Source of the DNA: an uncultured delta proteobacterium
GTDB lineage: Bacteria > Desulfobacterota > Syntrophia > Syntrophales > Smithellaceae
DNA: 58,366 nucleotides
Assembly (NCBI GenBank): GCA_903907985.1
Contig: CAIVQG010000033.1
Location: forward strand, 1 to 58,366
Direction of reading: 5' to 3'
Shown: positions 42,449 through 52,143 of the stretch, piece after piece
Layout of the letters: each line of letters opens with the position of its first letter
How positions within the stretch are numbered: position 1 is the stretch's first letter
The notes under the pieces: model-generated
Told to the model about the DNA's origin: nothing
What the model saw: the letters and a program-made list of their open reading frames with translations, nothing else
Databases searched by the model: none
Translations under genes and position numbers: made by a program

Positions 42449-43069
42449 ATGAAGGGAAATACTACAGAGCGGGAATCAGTGAAAAGGGCCTTTATTATTG
42501 ATTGTGCTTTGCGGACGATCTCCGAAAACGGGAGTTTCAACGTCACCATGGATGATATCGCCAAAAGCGCCGGTTTTTCCAAAGGAGGATTGAATCACTA
42601 TTTCTCCTCCAAGGATGAGCTTTTCGAGGCGGCTTTTCAGGAGTACTTCGACAGGATCTTTGTGCGCAGCCAGGAGAGGATCAACAGCTTTTCCGATCCC
42701 ATGGACAAGCTCCTTTCCTTCGATTGGCTTTTTAATTGGGATGATCAAGATGTGAACATCGGCTATCCACTACTGTTCGATTGCCATTCCCTGGCTGTGC
42801 GGAACGATAGTTACCGGAGGATTTTTCATGAGTGGGTGGATCGGTGGGTCGATATGCTCCGGGTTGCGGTAAGCGAAGGCATTGAAAAAGGGATTTTCCC
42901 GAAAATTGATCCCGAGGACACAGCACGGTGCATTTCCGCCATCTATCATGGATTCGCCACGAGGTGGTATCTTGATAAAGAAGGACATTCAACGAAGTGG
43001 GCCATTGAATACTATCGTAAAACCATCACCGGCTTAATAAAGGGTATGGGAGATGATGATATTTTTTAA
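42449..43069 (+). CDS. TetR/AcrR-family transcriptional repressor
   Basis: A 206-residue regulator. The N-terminal HTH (about residues 12-58) contains MDDIAKSAGFSKGGLNHYFSSKDEL, whose recognition helix GLNHYF is standard. The C-terminal 150 residues form the usual helical ligand-binding domain. GGGAG precedes the ATG. It sits 20 bp after its own probable operator. The effector could be an acyl-CoA, given the lipid-type genes around it (inference). Confidence 0.9.
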   Translation: MKGNTTERESVKRAFIIDCALRTISENGSFNVTMDDIAKSAGFSKGGLNHYFSSKDELFEAAFQEYFDRIFVRSQERINSFSDPMDKLLSFDWLFNWDDQDVNIGYPLLFDCHSLAVRNDSYRRIFHEWVDRWVDMLRVAVSEGIEKGIFPKIDPEDTARCISAIYHGFATRWYLDKEGHSTKWAIEYYRKTITGLIKGMGDDDIF

Positions 43070-43266
43070 TCATGCGTAATCTGCGAGTGCATTGCTACCA
43101 TTGAACCAAATTCAAAAGAAGTAGGAAGTGGCAGGGTATGCTCGTTGAACTTGCAACTGTCGCGCCGGCTAAGTTGCACCCATGTTTTTGAGACACTATT
43201 AGCATCGTGATGTTTAAAGATGTGAGGTAGTTCGTAAATTACTATTTAAAGGAGGAGAGACGTTTT
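43070..43266. other. Gap upstream of the carboxylase genes
   Basis: About 200 bp with no clear promoter, hairpin or gene. AAAGGAGGAG just before 43267 is the ribosome site. Confidence 0.4.
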
Positions 43267-44718
43267 ATGGTTAAAAAAGAAAAAGTCAGTTCCGCCGGTG
43301 ACAATGGTACGCTCCAATTGATCGACGAAACACTGCGTGATGGAACACAGAGTTTGTGGGGCATGATGATGAGCTATCATATGATGGAGCCGGTTCTCGG
43401 CGAAATTGCAGAAGCTGGATATTATTCCATCAATGGTCCGTGGCATGGCGCCCAGCCCATGATCAGCGCTCGTTTCTTTAATGAAGATCCTCGCATCATG
43501 TATGCTATGTTCAGGGACAAGCTGAAAAATACTGATTCGAACATTGCGGTAACCACCATGGGTCAGATGGTAACTGTCACGACTCCGCCTGAGAATAGAA
43601 CATTGGTACGGACCTGTTATCAGCAGATAAAAAATTGGTTGCCGAAAATTAACCAGGCTCCGTGCATCTGTTGTACCCGAGATGAGATCAAGAATGAATT
43701 CCCGTTTATATTCCCGATGTTTCGAGCAATGGGGATAGAAACCATACCCTATTTTGCCATCGGGCATGGTCCTCGGCATACCGACGAGTTTTACGGCGCT
43801 CAAGTGAAGGAAGTCGTCGAGAAATACAAGCCGATCAGCCTGTGCATCAAGGATGTGGACGGGTTGCTGACTTCGGAACGTCTCAGGACGCTCATTCCCG
43901 CTATGCAGAAGAATGCGGGCGGCATACCTCTCGAGCTGCATGCTCACGGCATGAACGGCCTGCATACCTATAACGCTACAGTAGCCATGCAGCTGGGTGT
44001 GAGGAAAATAACAACCTGTGTTCCTCCGCTGGCATACAGTTCTTCTCATCCTTCCGTCTTCGATATCATACGCAATGCCGAGGAACTCGGCATAAAACAC
44101 ACCATGAATGTAGAAAAACTGGAAATCATATCGGACCGTCTGACCAAAATTGGTAAGGCTTTTGGCCATCCCGTTGATAATTACCCCCTGCCCTTTGATC
44201 TGACATACTATAAACACCAGATTCCCGGGGGCGTCATTTCCAATACGAAAACACAGCTGGTACAATTGGGCATCCCGGAAAAGCTGCAGGAGGTGCTGGA
44301 TGAAATTCCGCGTATTTTGAAAGAGATGGGGGATCCCGTCATGATTACCCCGTTCTCGCAGTACATTGTGACTCAGGCTGTTCTTAATGTGCAACTGGGA
44401 CGTTGGGAACAATGCATCGACGCCATGGTCGAGCATGCTGCCGGCCTGTTCGGTATCGAAGATTCCGGAATTGCCGATATGGATCAAAATATCAAAGACA
44501 AGCTTTTGAGTCTTCCCCACGCCAAAAAGATAAAAGAAAAGGCTGCTCATATTGTGGAGTATGTAAATTCGGAACCTTCGGTTGAAGAAATAAAGAGAAA
44601 CTTGGGCCTTTCACCCGATGCTTCAGATGAAGACTACGTTCTGCATTTAATTTTGATGGGTGAGGCAATGAAAGACGTCACCCCGGGTGGACCTGATGTT
44701 TATAAAAAATATCTATAA
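43267..44718 (+). CDS. Biotin-dependent carboxyltransferase subunit (PycB/OadA-like), atypical substrate motif
   Basis: A 483-residue TIM-barrel carboxyltransferase of the HMGL/pyruvate-carboxylase type. Metal and catalytic motifs: ETLRDGTQS at residues 21-29, IKDVDG with the conserved Lys, and LHAHG with the metal-binding HxH. The conserved carboxylase domain fills the C-terminal third. In pyruvate/oxaloacetate enzymes the segment after RDxxQS is LATRMRT; here it reads LWGMMMSY, and ING replaces the LEVWGG stretch. A different acceptor than pyruvate is therefore possible. It heads an operon with a biotin carrier and a biotin carboxylase. Confidence 0.85.
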   Translation: MVKKEKVSSAGDNGTLQLIDETLRDGTQSLWGMMMSYHMMEPVLGEIAEAGYYSINGPWHGAQPMISARFFNEDPRIMYAMFRDKLKNTDSNIAVTTMGQMVTVTTPPENRTLVRTCYQQIKNWLPKINQAPCICCTRDEIKNEFPFIFPMFRAMGIETIPYFAIGHGPRHTDEFYGAQVKEVVEKYKPISLCIKDVDGLLTSERLRTLIPAMQKNAGGIPLELHAHGMNGLHTYNATVAMQLGVRKITTCVPPLAYSSSHPSVFDIIRNAEELGIKHTMNVEKLEIISDRLTKIGKAFGHPVDNYPLPFDLTYYKHQIPGGVISNTKTQLVQLGIPEKLQEVLDEIPRILKEMGDPVMITPFSQYIVTQAVLNVQLGRWEQCIDAMVEHAAGLFGIEDSGIADMDQNIKDKLLSLPHAKKIKEKAAHIVEYVNSEPSVEEIKRNLGLSPDASDEDYVLHLILMGEAMKDVTPGGPDVYKKYL

Positions 44719-44852
44719 GAGAAAGTTTGCAGTGGTTATTAACCTTTGTTCATGGTGTCCGCTGCCTGAAACCGTTTCAGTTGAGGCAGTTCCAGACAGT
44801 TGAAGAGAATGAGAATAAAAATTGGCTTTTAGAAATCAGGAGGTTAAGTTTT

Positions 44853-45119
44853 ATGAGTACAGTTAATGCTGATGGCCTTGTGCCCCTTGAAGCATCGGTA
44901 AACAGTGTTTTCTATCGTAGACCCAGTCCCGGAGAGCCTTGTTTCGTGGAGGAAGGTGATCAGGTTAATGAAGATACCGTAGTCTGCTTAATGGAGATAA
45001 TGAAGTGTTTTCGGTCTGTCAGTGCCGGTGCCAAAGGGAAGGTAGAGAAGATTATTGCGGAAAGCGGAAAGCTGGTTAAAAAGGGTGAGGTATTAATGCT
45101 CATCAGACCGGAGAAGTAA
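44853..45119 (+). CDS. Biotin carboxyl carrier protein (stand-alone)
   Basis: An 88-residue biotinyl domain. The biotinylation motif is EIMKC with the target Lys51, 37 residues from the C-terminus as usual; most carriers have AMKM. Beta-hairpin marks EEGDQVNEDT and VKKGEVLMLI are standard. ATG 44853 is chosen for its AGGAGG; the frame is open to 44727. It carries CO2 between the carboxylase (45254) and the carboxyltransferase (43267). Confidence 0.88.
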   Translation: MSTVNADGLVPLEASVNSVFYRRPSPGEPCFVEEGDQVNEDTVVCLMEIMKCFRSVSAGAKGKVEKIIAESGKLVKKGEVLMLIRPEK

Positions 45120-45147
45120 TCAGACAAACCCGGAAGGGGATATTTCC

Positions 45148-45180
45148 AGGCTGGTGGCTATGAGCAATGGTCACCAGCCT
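45148..45180 (+). terminator. Hairpin between carrier and biotin carboxylase
   Basis: AGGCTGGTG at 45148-45156 and CACCAGCCT at 45172-45180 form a 9-bp stem with a 15-nt loop, followed by TCTTG. It is a partial terminator or stabiliser; it lies 29 nt after the carrier stop and could set the ratio of carrier to carboxylase. Confidence 0.5.
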
Positions 45181-45253
45181 TCTTGAAATAAACATGTGGT
45201 AAAGCGAGGGGGGATGAAAAAATCTTTCTTAAGATTTTGAGGTGAAGGGATTT

Positions 45254-46621
45254 ATGAAAAAAAGAAAAGTACTTGTTGCCAACAGAGGTGAGATTGCCGT
45301 TCGCATTATCAAAGCCTGTAAGGAGCTGGGTATAGAGACAGTATTGGTTGTTTCAGAAGCCGATAATGAAAGTATGGGCGCTAGAATGGCCGATGAGGTT
45401 GTCTGTATTGGCCCTCCCCAGGTTAATTTGAGTTATCTTAACATACCGAAGATTATTAATGCTGCTTTAGAGACCGGCGCCGATGCAATTCACCCGGGAT
45501 ATGGATTCCTTGCTGAAAATCCGGAATTGGTTGAAGCATGTGAGAAAAGTGGGATCATTTTTATTGGTCCACGTTCAGCAACGATGAAGCAACTGGGAGA
45601 CAAAATATGTGCGCGCAGTCTGGCCAAGAGTAACAATGTTCCCATGACGGATGGTAGCGAAGGACTAGGCAGTTTCCGTGATGTGGAAGCCGAAGTTCAA
45701 AAAATAGGTTTACCTGTTATTTTTAAGGCGGCGGCCGGCGGCGGTGGGCGTGGGATGCGTATCGTTACGGAACCAGAAAATTTAAAAAATGCTTTCGATA
45801 TGGCTTCTAATGAAGCACTGCAAGCCTTTGGTGACGCGACTCTATTTGTAGAGCGTTATGTTAAGAATGCCCGGCATGTGGAAGTACAGGTTATCGGAGA
45901 TAACTTCGGGAAGGTCATCCATTTGGGACAAAGGGACTGTTCCACGCAGAGGCGTTACCAGAAAGTCATCGAAGAAGCCCATCCGCCCAATCTTCCCGAT
46001 GATTTACGGAATAGAATCTCAGATGCGGCCGTAGCTCTTACTTCGAGTATTGGTTACAACAGTGCGGGTACTGTGGAGTTCCTCGTCGATAAAGATTGTC
46101 ATGAATTTTATTTTATGGAAGTGAACACTCGTATTCAGGTTGAACACCCGGTTACGGAGGAGATAACGGGCATAGACTTGGTCAAGGAGCAGATACAGAT
46201 TGGTTTTGGCGCCCCTCTCTCTGTGAGTCAAGAGGACGTTAAATTCAAAGGCCATGCTATCGAATGTCGCATAACGGCCGATGATGCCAAAGATGATTTT
46301 ATGCCGTCGCCCGGTGACATAACATATTTTGCCTTGCCTCAGGGCAATAATGTCCGGATAGACACACATTGCCATGAGGGATGCACAATCAGCCCATACT
46401 ATGATTCATTACTGGCCAAACTGATCACTACAGGCGATACCCGTGCAGCAGCTTTAGCGAACATGAAAACGGCACTGGCAGATTTTAAAATCGAAGGAAT
46501 AGAAACAAATATTCCCTTCCTGCAGTTCTTGATCGAGCAGCCTGAGTTTAATGCCGGAGATATACACATTAAGTGGGTAGAAAATACAGTCTTACCCAAG
46601 TTTGTAGAATCGCTTAAATAA
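45254..46621 (+). CDS. accC: Biotin carboxylase subunit
   Basis: ATP-grasp enzyme that carboxylates biotin with bicarbonate, 455 residues from ATG 45254 (GAAGGGA upstream; a GTG at 45242 is also in frame). N-terminal KVLVANRGEIAVRI, ATP loop AAAGGGGRGMR, HVEVQVIGD, catalytic EVNTRIQVEHPVTE and the C-terminal biotin carboxylase domain are complete. The length matches AccC. It could serve only the carboxyltransferase upstream or be shared with other carboxylases. Confidence 0.93.
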   Translation: MKKRKVLVANRGEIAVRIIKACKELGIETVLVVSEADNESMGARMADEVVCIGPPQVNLSYLNIPKIINAALETGADAIHPGYGFLAENPELVEACEKSGIIFIGPRSATMKQLGDKICARSLAKSNNVPMTDGSEGLGSFRDVEAEVQKIGLPVIFKAAAGGGGRGMRIVTEPENLKNAFDMASNEALQAFGDATLFVERYVKNARHVEVQVIGDNFGKVIHLGQRDCSTQRRYQKVIEEAHPPNLPDDLRNRISDAAVALTSSIGYNSAGTVEFLVDKDCHEFYFMEVNTRIQVEHPVTEEITGIDLVKEQIQIGFGAPLSVSQEDVKFKGHAIECRITADDAKDDFMPSPGDITYFALPQGNNVRIDTHCHEGCTISPYYDSLLAKLITTGDTRAAALANMKTALADFKIEGIETNIPFLQFLIEQPEFNAGDIHIKWVENTVLPKFVESLK

Positions 46622-46724
46622 GAGAGTCGGGCAAGACGAGAATTATCAATAAGACGAATATGCTGAGTGTATAGAGAATTCGCAGCAGATAAGCCTTATC
46701 CACCTGGGATGTCTGAGGGCTAAA

Positions 46725-47453
46725 ATGGCAAAAACCCGTTATCGGCAAATTGAGAAAATTGAGGCGAAAGAAAATATCGGTTCATATGGGGCATGGCGCA
46801 GGGAATTATGCGGGAAATATCGGGAACTCCTGGTCCAGACCCGCAATAACAGTTACAATACTCTCGTGAAAACTCTTGCTGCAAAAGGCGAGACGGTAGC
46901 CTGCCGGAAGGGGTGTACCTATTGTTGTTTCCACTATGTGGCTGTGCCGTTAACCCATGGAATGGCAATTGTTGATTACTTATATGACAGAAAGGAATTG
47001 CTGAAACAATTTATTTCTAACTACGAAAAGTGGCGTCATAAAGGGTGTGATATTTCAAATGTAATCGATCACACCCGGAGCCATGCCTTCTCGTCATCCA
47101 TGCCCATTAATGATATCATTGCGGTCACCAGGCCCCCGGCCATACGTTATCTTCAAATGGGCATTCCGTGTCCCTTTCTCGTAAATGATACTTGTCTTAT
47201 TTATGCTGTTCGGCCCTTGCCTTGTTCGGGGCAATATTCCGTGACGCCTCCGGATTGGTGTAATCCTGAAGCAGGAGAAAAAGCTGTTATTTATCAGCTG
47301 GTCTCTGATGATGAAGACCTTCTGAAAATTCTGCAACTGGCTGATCCCCAGCTGATGCTTTATGAACTTACTCTCCCAATAATGATATACAAGCTCCTTA
47401 CGGAAGGAGCCTCATTAATAATGGCTGATGCAGGTTATCGGTTGCCCAAATAA
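46725..47453 (+). CDS. YkgJ-family cysteine-cluster protein
   Basis: A 242-residue protein with the Fe/Zn-cluster pattern of this family: CRKGCTYCCFHYV near residue 63-75 and CPFLVNDTCLIYAVRPLPC in the second half. The role of such proteins is poorly known; a metal- or cluster-binding role is assumed. GAGGG lies before the ATG. It is 15 nt upstream of the SDR at 47469 and 103 nt after the biotin carboxylase, so it may belong to this operon. Confidence 0.8.
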   Translation: MAKTRYRQIEKIEAKENIGSYGAWRRELCGKYRELLVQTRNNSYNTLVKTLAAKGETVACRKGCTYCCFHYVAVPLTHGMAIVDYLYDRKELLKQFISNYEKWRHKGCDISNVIDHTRSHAFSSSMPINDIIAVTRPPAIRYLQMGIPCPFLVNDTCLIYAVRPLPCSGQYSVTPPDWCNPEAGEKAVIYQLVSDDEDLLKILQLADPQLMLYELTLPIMIYKLLTEGASLIMADAGYRLPK

Positions 47454-47468
47454 AAAGAGGAGAAAATA

Positions 47469-48266
47469 ATGCGTTCCGTTAAAGGCAGAAATGTTTTAAT
47501 CACCGGAGCGTCGTCCGGCATCGGCAAGGCTCTTTCCGAGGTCTTTGCTAAAGAGGGGGCGCATCTGTTTCTGGGATGCCACCCTGCGGAATCCCCTGCG
47601 CTGTCGGCTTGGGCGGAAGATCTGCAGCGCCGGTACGGCGTCCGTGTTTATACCTATCCCGTCGATCTCGCCGCCGCAAGAGGGCCGGAGACGCTCTATG
47701 AGGAAATCATTAGGACCGGAGAGATCATCCACATCCTCTTGAACAATGCCGGATTGATGGCTTATGGAGACTTTCACCGACTTTCCCTGGACAGGCAGGA
47801 AATGCTCATCAAAGTAAATATTATTGCCTATTTTCGCCTGACCCATCTTTTCGCCGGCTACATGGTCAAAAGAGGGGAAGGGCGGATACTGAACGTGTCC
47901 TCCGTTTCCGCATTTCAACCGTCGGTCCACCAAGCTGTTTATGGCGCAACCAAGGCCTTTATCCAGAACTTCAGCGAAGCAGTAAATCAGGAACTCAAGG
48001 GAACGGGCGTTTCTGTCTGCACGCTGAACCCTTCCTATACCGACACACCTCTGCTGAAGGGCGAGGATTTCCCTGCGCATCTGCGCTGGTATCTTATCTG
48101 CGGACTGAGCTCTCCCGAAGATATTGCGCGTAAAGGACTCCGTGCCTTCCTGAAGGGGAAGACCGTTTATATCCCAGGGCTGCGTAACTGGTTTATTCAT
48201 GACGTTTTGCTGCGCTTTGTTCCCCGACGTCTCGCGCATCAGATATCTTCCTTGGTTCTAAAATGA
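47469..48266 (+). CDS. Short-chain dehydrogenase/reductase (SDR)
   Basis: A 265-residue SDR: TGASSGIG near 13-20, NNAG near 94, NVSSVSAF and catalytic YGATK. The C-terminal part (PRRLAHQISSLVLK) is basic and hydrophobic, as in DltE/YqjQ-type SDRs that act near membranes. GAGGAG precedes the ATG. Substrate unknown. Confidence 0.85.
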   Translation: MRSVKGRNVLITGASSGIGKALSEVFAKEGAHLFLGCHPAESPALSAWAEDLQRRYGVRVYTYPVDLAAARGPETLYEEIIRTGEIIHILLNNAGLMAYGDFHRLSLDRQEMLIKVNIIAYFRLTHLFAGYMVKRGEGRILNVSSVSAFQPSVHQAVYGATKAFIQNFSEAVNQELKGTGVSVCTLNPSYTDTPLLKGEDFPAHLRWYLICGLSSPEDIARKGLRAFLKGKTVYIPGLRNWFIHDVLLRFVPRRLAHQISSLVLK

Positions 48267-48324
48267 CAAGAGACTGAACAGTTGGCTAGGGAACAAAAAC
48301 CTGAAGAGCCATAAGGAGAAAGAA

Positions 48325-49296
48325 ATGGGTATGGAATCGGTTCTAGTCACCGGGGCATCTGGATATATCGCTCAAAAGCTTATCGGCGCATTGGGCGCGT
48401 GCCCGGAGGTCCGGTCCATCATCGGCATCGATATCCGACCGCCAGCGGGAAGTGTGCAGAATTTTCATTTCGTCAAGCTCGATGTCCGGGAGCCGCTTGC
48501 GGATCTGTTTCGGCAGAACCAAATCGACACGGTTGTCCATACGGCCTTTGTTTTGCCCCCGATCCATGACACCAAACTCATGGAGGATATCAATATTAAC
48601 GGAACCAGGAATGTTCTGCTTTCTTCCCTGCAGGCCGGTGTCAAACAGTTTCTCTATACAAGTTCGACGACCGCATACGGTTTTCATCCGGACAATCTTT
48701 GCCCCCTGACGGAAGATAGTCCTCTCCGGGGCAATGATGATCTGGTCTACAGCAAAACAAAAAAGGAAATCGAGATGATCTTTGGTAAACTTGATCTTCC
48801 CGGGAGTTATCCTGATACGGTTCTGACCATTCTCCGTGCCTGCTTCGTTGTCGGACCGGCATTCGATAATCCGCTGGCGAGATATCTCCGGAAGCGGTTT
48901 GTGTTTCTTCCAGTGAGGACGGAGCCCCTGCAGTATGTCCATGAGGACGATCTTATTCGAGCAATGATTCTTCTCCTGCAGAAAAGAAGAGGAGGAGTAT
49001 ACAATGTCGCCGGTGACGGCCTGATAACATTCGACGAGATGGTCCGGCTGCTCGGAAATACGAAAATTCCCCTGCCGTTTGCCCTCATGTACTTTCTCAA
49101 CAAATTTGCCTGGGGCCTGAGGTTGAGATCACTCAGCGAGTTCCCCAGTCCCACGATCAACATGCTCCGCTATCCCTGGTGGGCCGAAAACGACAAGCTG
49201 AAGAAAGATCTCGGCTTCCGATATCAGTATACAACCCAGACGGCCTTTCGCGATTACGCCGCTTTTGTCGCGACGGGCAAAAAAACGAACGGATAA
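48325..49296 (+). CDS. NAD-dependent epimerase/dehydratase (extended SDR)
   Basis: A 323-residue extended SDR. N-terminal VTGASGYIAQKL, DIRPP after the second strand (NAD preference), the Ser in YTSSTTAYG and catalytic YSKTK (YxxxK). The C-terminal half carries HEDDLIRAM and a substrate domain with a hydrophobic stretch near LPFALMYFLNKF. It could act on a sugar nucleotide or on a hydroxy-sterol/hydroxy-acyl substrate. AAGGAG precedes ATG 48325; a second ATG is at 48331. Confidence 0.82.
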   Translation: MGMESVLVTGASGYIAQKLIGALGACPEVRSIIGIDIRPPAGSVQNFHFVKLDVREPLADLFRQNQIDTVVHTAFVLPPIHDTKLMEDININGTRNVLLSSLQAGVKQFLYTSSTTAYGFHPDNLCPLTEDSPLRGNDDLVYSKTKKEIEMIFGKLDLPGSYPDTVLTILRACFVVGPAFDNPLARYLRKRFVFLPVRTEPLQYVHEDDLIRAMILLLQKRRGGVYNVAGDGLITFDEMVRLLGNTKIPLPFALMYFLNKFAWGLRLRSLSEFPSPTINMLRYPWWAENDKLKKDLGFRYQYTTQTAFRDYAAFVATGKKTNG

Positions 49297-49321
49297 CCGG
49301 ATCAAAGCATATTTCCCCCGC

Positions 49322-49350
49322 TTGACAGGGAAACATTGTCGCCCTATACT
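49322..49350 (+). promoter_or_regulatory. Sigma-70 promoter of the crotonase gene
   Basis: TTGACA at 49322-49327, 17-bp spacer and TATACT at 49345-49350, 42 nt before the ATG at 49393. Close to consensus, so the crotonase gene is probably transcribed separately from the genes before it. Confidence 0.8.
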
Positions 49351-49392
49351 GCGCACCATTTGAAAAATCATTATCATTTTCGGAGGTATTTC

Positions 49393-50115
49393 ATGCCTGT
49401 TGTTGAATGGGAAAAAGACGGGGCGGTGGCGGTTATCAGCATGATCAACGGCGAAAACAGAATCAACCCGGTATTCAACAGCGAGTTTTTGCAGGCTTTT
49501 GATGAAATAGAGCAGGATAAAACGATTTCAGCGGTGGTCTTATGTTCGGATGATGAAAAAAACTGGTGTCAGGGAATCGATCTTCTCTGGATGCAGGAAC
49601 GGTTGACTGAAAATGACCGGGCGGGAATTAAGAACTTAATTTTCGGATTGGGCGATATTTTCAAGAGGGTACTTTTCTTTCCATTGCCTGTCATTGCCGC
49701 GATCAGCGGTCATGCCGTGGCCGGCGGCGTTCTTCTGGCCTGTGCCTGCGATTTTCGTTTCATGAGTGCGGACAAAGGATTTTTCTTTCTGAGTGAGGTA
49801 GATGTAGGCGTCCCTTTTCTGCCCAGCGCACTCGCTCTCGTACGAAAAGCTGTTCCGGAATATCAACTCTGCGAAATGCTTTATACGGGGAAGCGTTATA
49901 GAGCTTCCGAGCTGGAACCGCATCACATTCTGCAAGCCTGTGCGGATAAAGAGGCCCTGATGACCGAGGCGATGGCCTTTGCCCGCACCTTCAACAAGAA
50001 ACGCGGCATCTTCGGCGAATTGAAAAAATGCGCCAACAAGGGCATTTCTGATCTTATGGCCGGAGATGACCTGAAACACATCGAAGACTTCAATTTTTTT
50101 GTGAAGGAAGAATAG
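49393..50115 (+). CDS. Enoyl-CoA hydratase/isomerase family protein
   Basis: A 240-residue crotonase from ATG 49393 (CGGAGG upstream; the frame is open to 49336 but covers the promoter). The oxyanion loops are QGIDLLW and GHAVAGG. The first hydratase Glu is a Leu (GGVLLACA), while the second is kept in LSEVDVGV. One Glu instead of two is typical of delta3,delta2-enoyl-CoA isomerases, so isomerase activity is more likely than hydration. Confidence 0.83.
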   Translation: MPVVEWEKDGAVAVISMINGENRINPVFNSEFLQAFDEIEQDKTISAVVLCSDDEKNWCQGIDLLWMQERLTENDRAGIKNLIFGLGDIFKRVLFFPLPVIAAISGHAVAGGVLLACACDFRFMSADKGFFFLSEVDVGVPFLPSALALVRKAVPEYQLCEMLYTGKRYRASELEPHHILQACADKEALMTEAMAFARTFNKKRGIFGELKKCANKGISDLMAGDDLKHIEDFNFFVKEE

Positions 50116-50390
50116 GGAACTCGCAAATAAACTACATCCCAAAGCTGTTAATCCCACGGCCTTGCGGCCAGCATCTTCCCATGATTTTTCACTGCTTCCA
50201 ATGGGTGTTAATCTTACTAAATAGATGAACTTAATATTTTAGAGATTATTTCTTTCTTCCTAAGCGTTGGGCTGACTATTTTCAGTTCTATCGTAGATTT
50301 TTAACGAAAATAATGATAATTAAAATTAATATGCAATTTCGAAAATTACAACCTCGGTTGACATTCTATTATTAGAATAGTGTAACCGTT
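50116..50390. other. Upstream region of chemoreceptor 3
   Basis: AT-rich and without genes. TTGACA at 50358-50363 lies 32 nt before the ribosome site; the expected -10 (TGTAAC) is poor. A small dyad ATTCT ... AGAAT overlaps this region and could be an operator. No terminator is clear after the crotonase gene. Confidence 0.4.
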
Positions 50391-50403
50391 GAGGAGGATG
50401 GAT

Positions 50404-52143
50404 ATGAGGATTACATTATTTAAAAGGGTTCTCGGTTCGATTGCGATTACGGCTGTCCTGGTTGGAGGCGTCGTTTATTGGACAAGCTTTTTCATGATCA
50501 GTCATGCTGTCTATGGACATAGTCAGTCGGAGATAAAAAAACTGGCGGATCTGGTCCAGGGACATATGGACGATCTGAAGGATAAATCGGTAAATACCGC
50601 CGCCATTATGGCGGAAAGTCCGGAGTTGGTCATGGCGATGGAGAAAGGTGACAATGCCGCCGTACAAAGAATATGCAGGGACTACCTTAAGGCCAGCCGG
50701 TTATCCCTTATCACTATTGCCGACAAGGACGGCAATGTCGTGGGCAGGGGGCACTCCGACAAGTCCGGAGACAGTGTCCTGAATCAGGTCAACGTAAAGA
50801 AGGCCCTTGCGGGGCAGGCATCGACAGGCATCGAGGAGGGCACCTTGGTCAAATTATCCCTGCGGGTGGGAAATCCCATCCGTAGGGGAAACCTTGTGGT
50901 CGGTACCGTAACTTCGGGATTTGATCTCTCGGCGGAGTCCTTTGTGGACGAAGTAAAGAAAAACTTCGGTATAGAATGCACGATATTCCAAGGAGATACG
51001 CGGGTATCGACTACTATTATGAAAGATGGCAAGCGGGTCATAGGGACGAAGATGGACAACCCTAAGGTGATAGAAACGGTTATGAAAGGAGGGGGGATGT
51101 TCCTGAACGTCAACAAGATTTTGGGAAGGAATTACGACACCGCCTATTGGCCCCTCAAAGATGTAGATGGAAAAATCATCGGTATGTTTTTTATCGGAAA
51201 GGATCGTGACTTTATCGAACAGGCAATGAAAAACACGATTATTCCCGCCTTTCTCGCCGCTTTGCTCATCGGGTTCATCATGGTAGCCATCAACTTTATT
51301 TCAGTCCGTTCGCTCGTCAATACCCTGAAACGGGCGATCCAGGGCCTCACCGCTTCACACGAACAGGTTGCTGCCGCTTCCGCCTTAGTAGCATCGACCA
51401 GTCAGGAATTAGCCGAGGGGACTTCGACACAGGCCGCATCCCTGGAAGAGACTTCTTCATCCATGGAAGAAATGTCTTCCATGACTAAGCAGAATGCCGA
51501 CAATGCAGCGCAGGCCAAGGTGATGATGCAAGACGCCAAAAATATTGTGGAGAAAGTCAGCGGCCATATGGACGAAATGAGCAAATCCATTGCCGAAATT
51601 ACCAAAACCAGTGAAGAGACCTCCAAGATCATAAAGACCATTGACGAGATCGCTTTCCAGACCAATCTGCTGGCCCTGAACGCGGCAGTGGAAGCGGCTC
51701 GGGCGGGCGAAGCCGGAGCAGGTTTTGCGGTTGTCGCCGATGAGGTCAGAAACCTGGCACTGCGGGCGGCGGAGGCGGCCAAAAACACAAGCCAGCTTAT
51801 TGAGAACACGATCAAGGCGGTAGAAAATGGCAATGAGCTGACCATAGCGACCCAGGCCGCCGTTAAGGATAACGCGGAGATCTCGGTGAAGATAAGCCAG
51901 TTGGTAGAAGAGATTGCCACGGCTTCCCAGGAGCAGGCCCACGGCATAGCTCAGGTGAGTACGACGGTCGCAAACATGGACAAGGTCACACAGCAGCAGG
52001 CGGCCAATGCCGAGGAATCAGCAAGCGCCGCGGAAGAGATGAACGCACAAGCGGCGGAGATGAAGGTATTTGTAACAGATATTATTGCCGTCGTTGATGG
52101 GGCCCGCAACGATACAGGCTTTAACAGCACCGGGCGGAATTGA
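50404..52143 (+). CDS. Methyl-accepting chemotaxis protein with periplasmic Cache domain
   Basis: Chemoreceptor of 579 residues from ATG 50404 (GAGGAGG at 50391-50397; earlier in-frame codons overlap this site). TM1 is near residues 7-27. A Cache-type sensor (about 35-270) contains [16 protein letters not shown] and [19 protein letters not shown]2 is near 277-299. HAMP is not obvious; coiled coil leads to the tip [19 protein letters not shown]. It is the third receptor of the window and the only one with its own large Cache domain. Confidence 0.9.
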   Translation: MRITLFKRVLGSIAITAVLVGGVVYWTSFFMISHAVYGHSQSEIKKLADLVQGHMDDLKDKSVNTAAIMAESPELVMAMEKGDNAAVQRICRDYLKASRLSLITIADKDGNVVGRGHSDKSGDSVLNQVNVKKALAGQASTGIEEGTLVKLSLRVGNPIRRGNLVVGTVTSGFDLSAESFVDEVKKNFGIECTIFQGDTRVSTTIMKDGKRVIGTKMDNPKVIETVMKGGGMFLNVNKILGRNYDTAYWPLKDVDGKIIGMFFIGKDRDFIEQAMKNTIIPAFLAALLIGFIMVAINFISVRSLVNTLKRAIQGLTASHEQVAAASALVASTSQELAEGTSTQAASLEETSSSMEEMSSMTKQNADNAAQAKVMMQDAKNIVEKVSGHMDEMSKSIAEITKTSEETSKIIKTIDEIAFQTNLLALNAAVEAARAGEAGAGFAVVADEVRNLALRAAEAAKNTSQLIENTIKAVENGNELTIATQAAVKDNAEISVKISQLVEEIATASQEQAHGIAQVSTTVANMDKVTQQQAANAEESASAAEEMNAQAAEMKVFVTDIIAVVDGARNDTGFNSTGRN

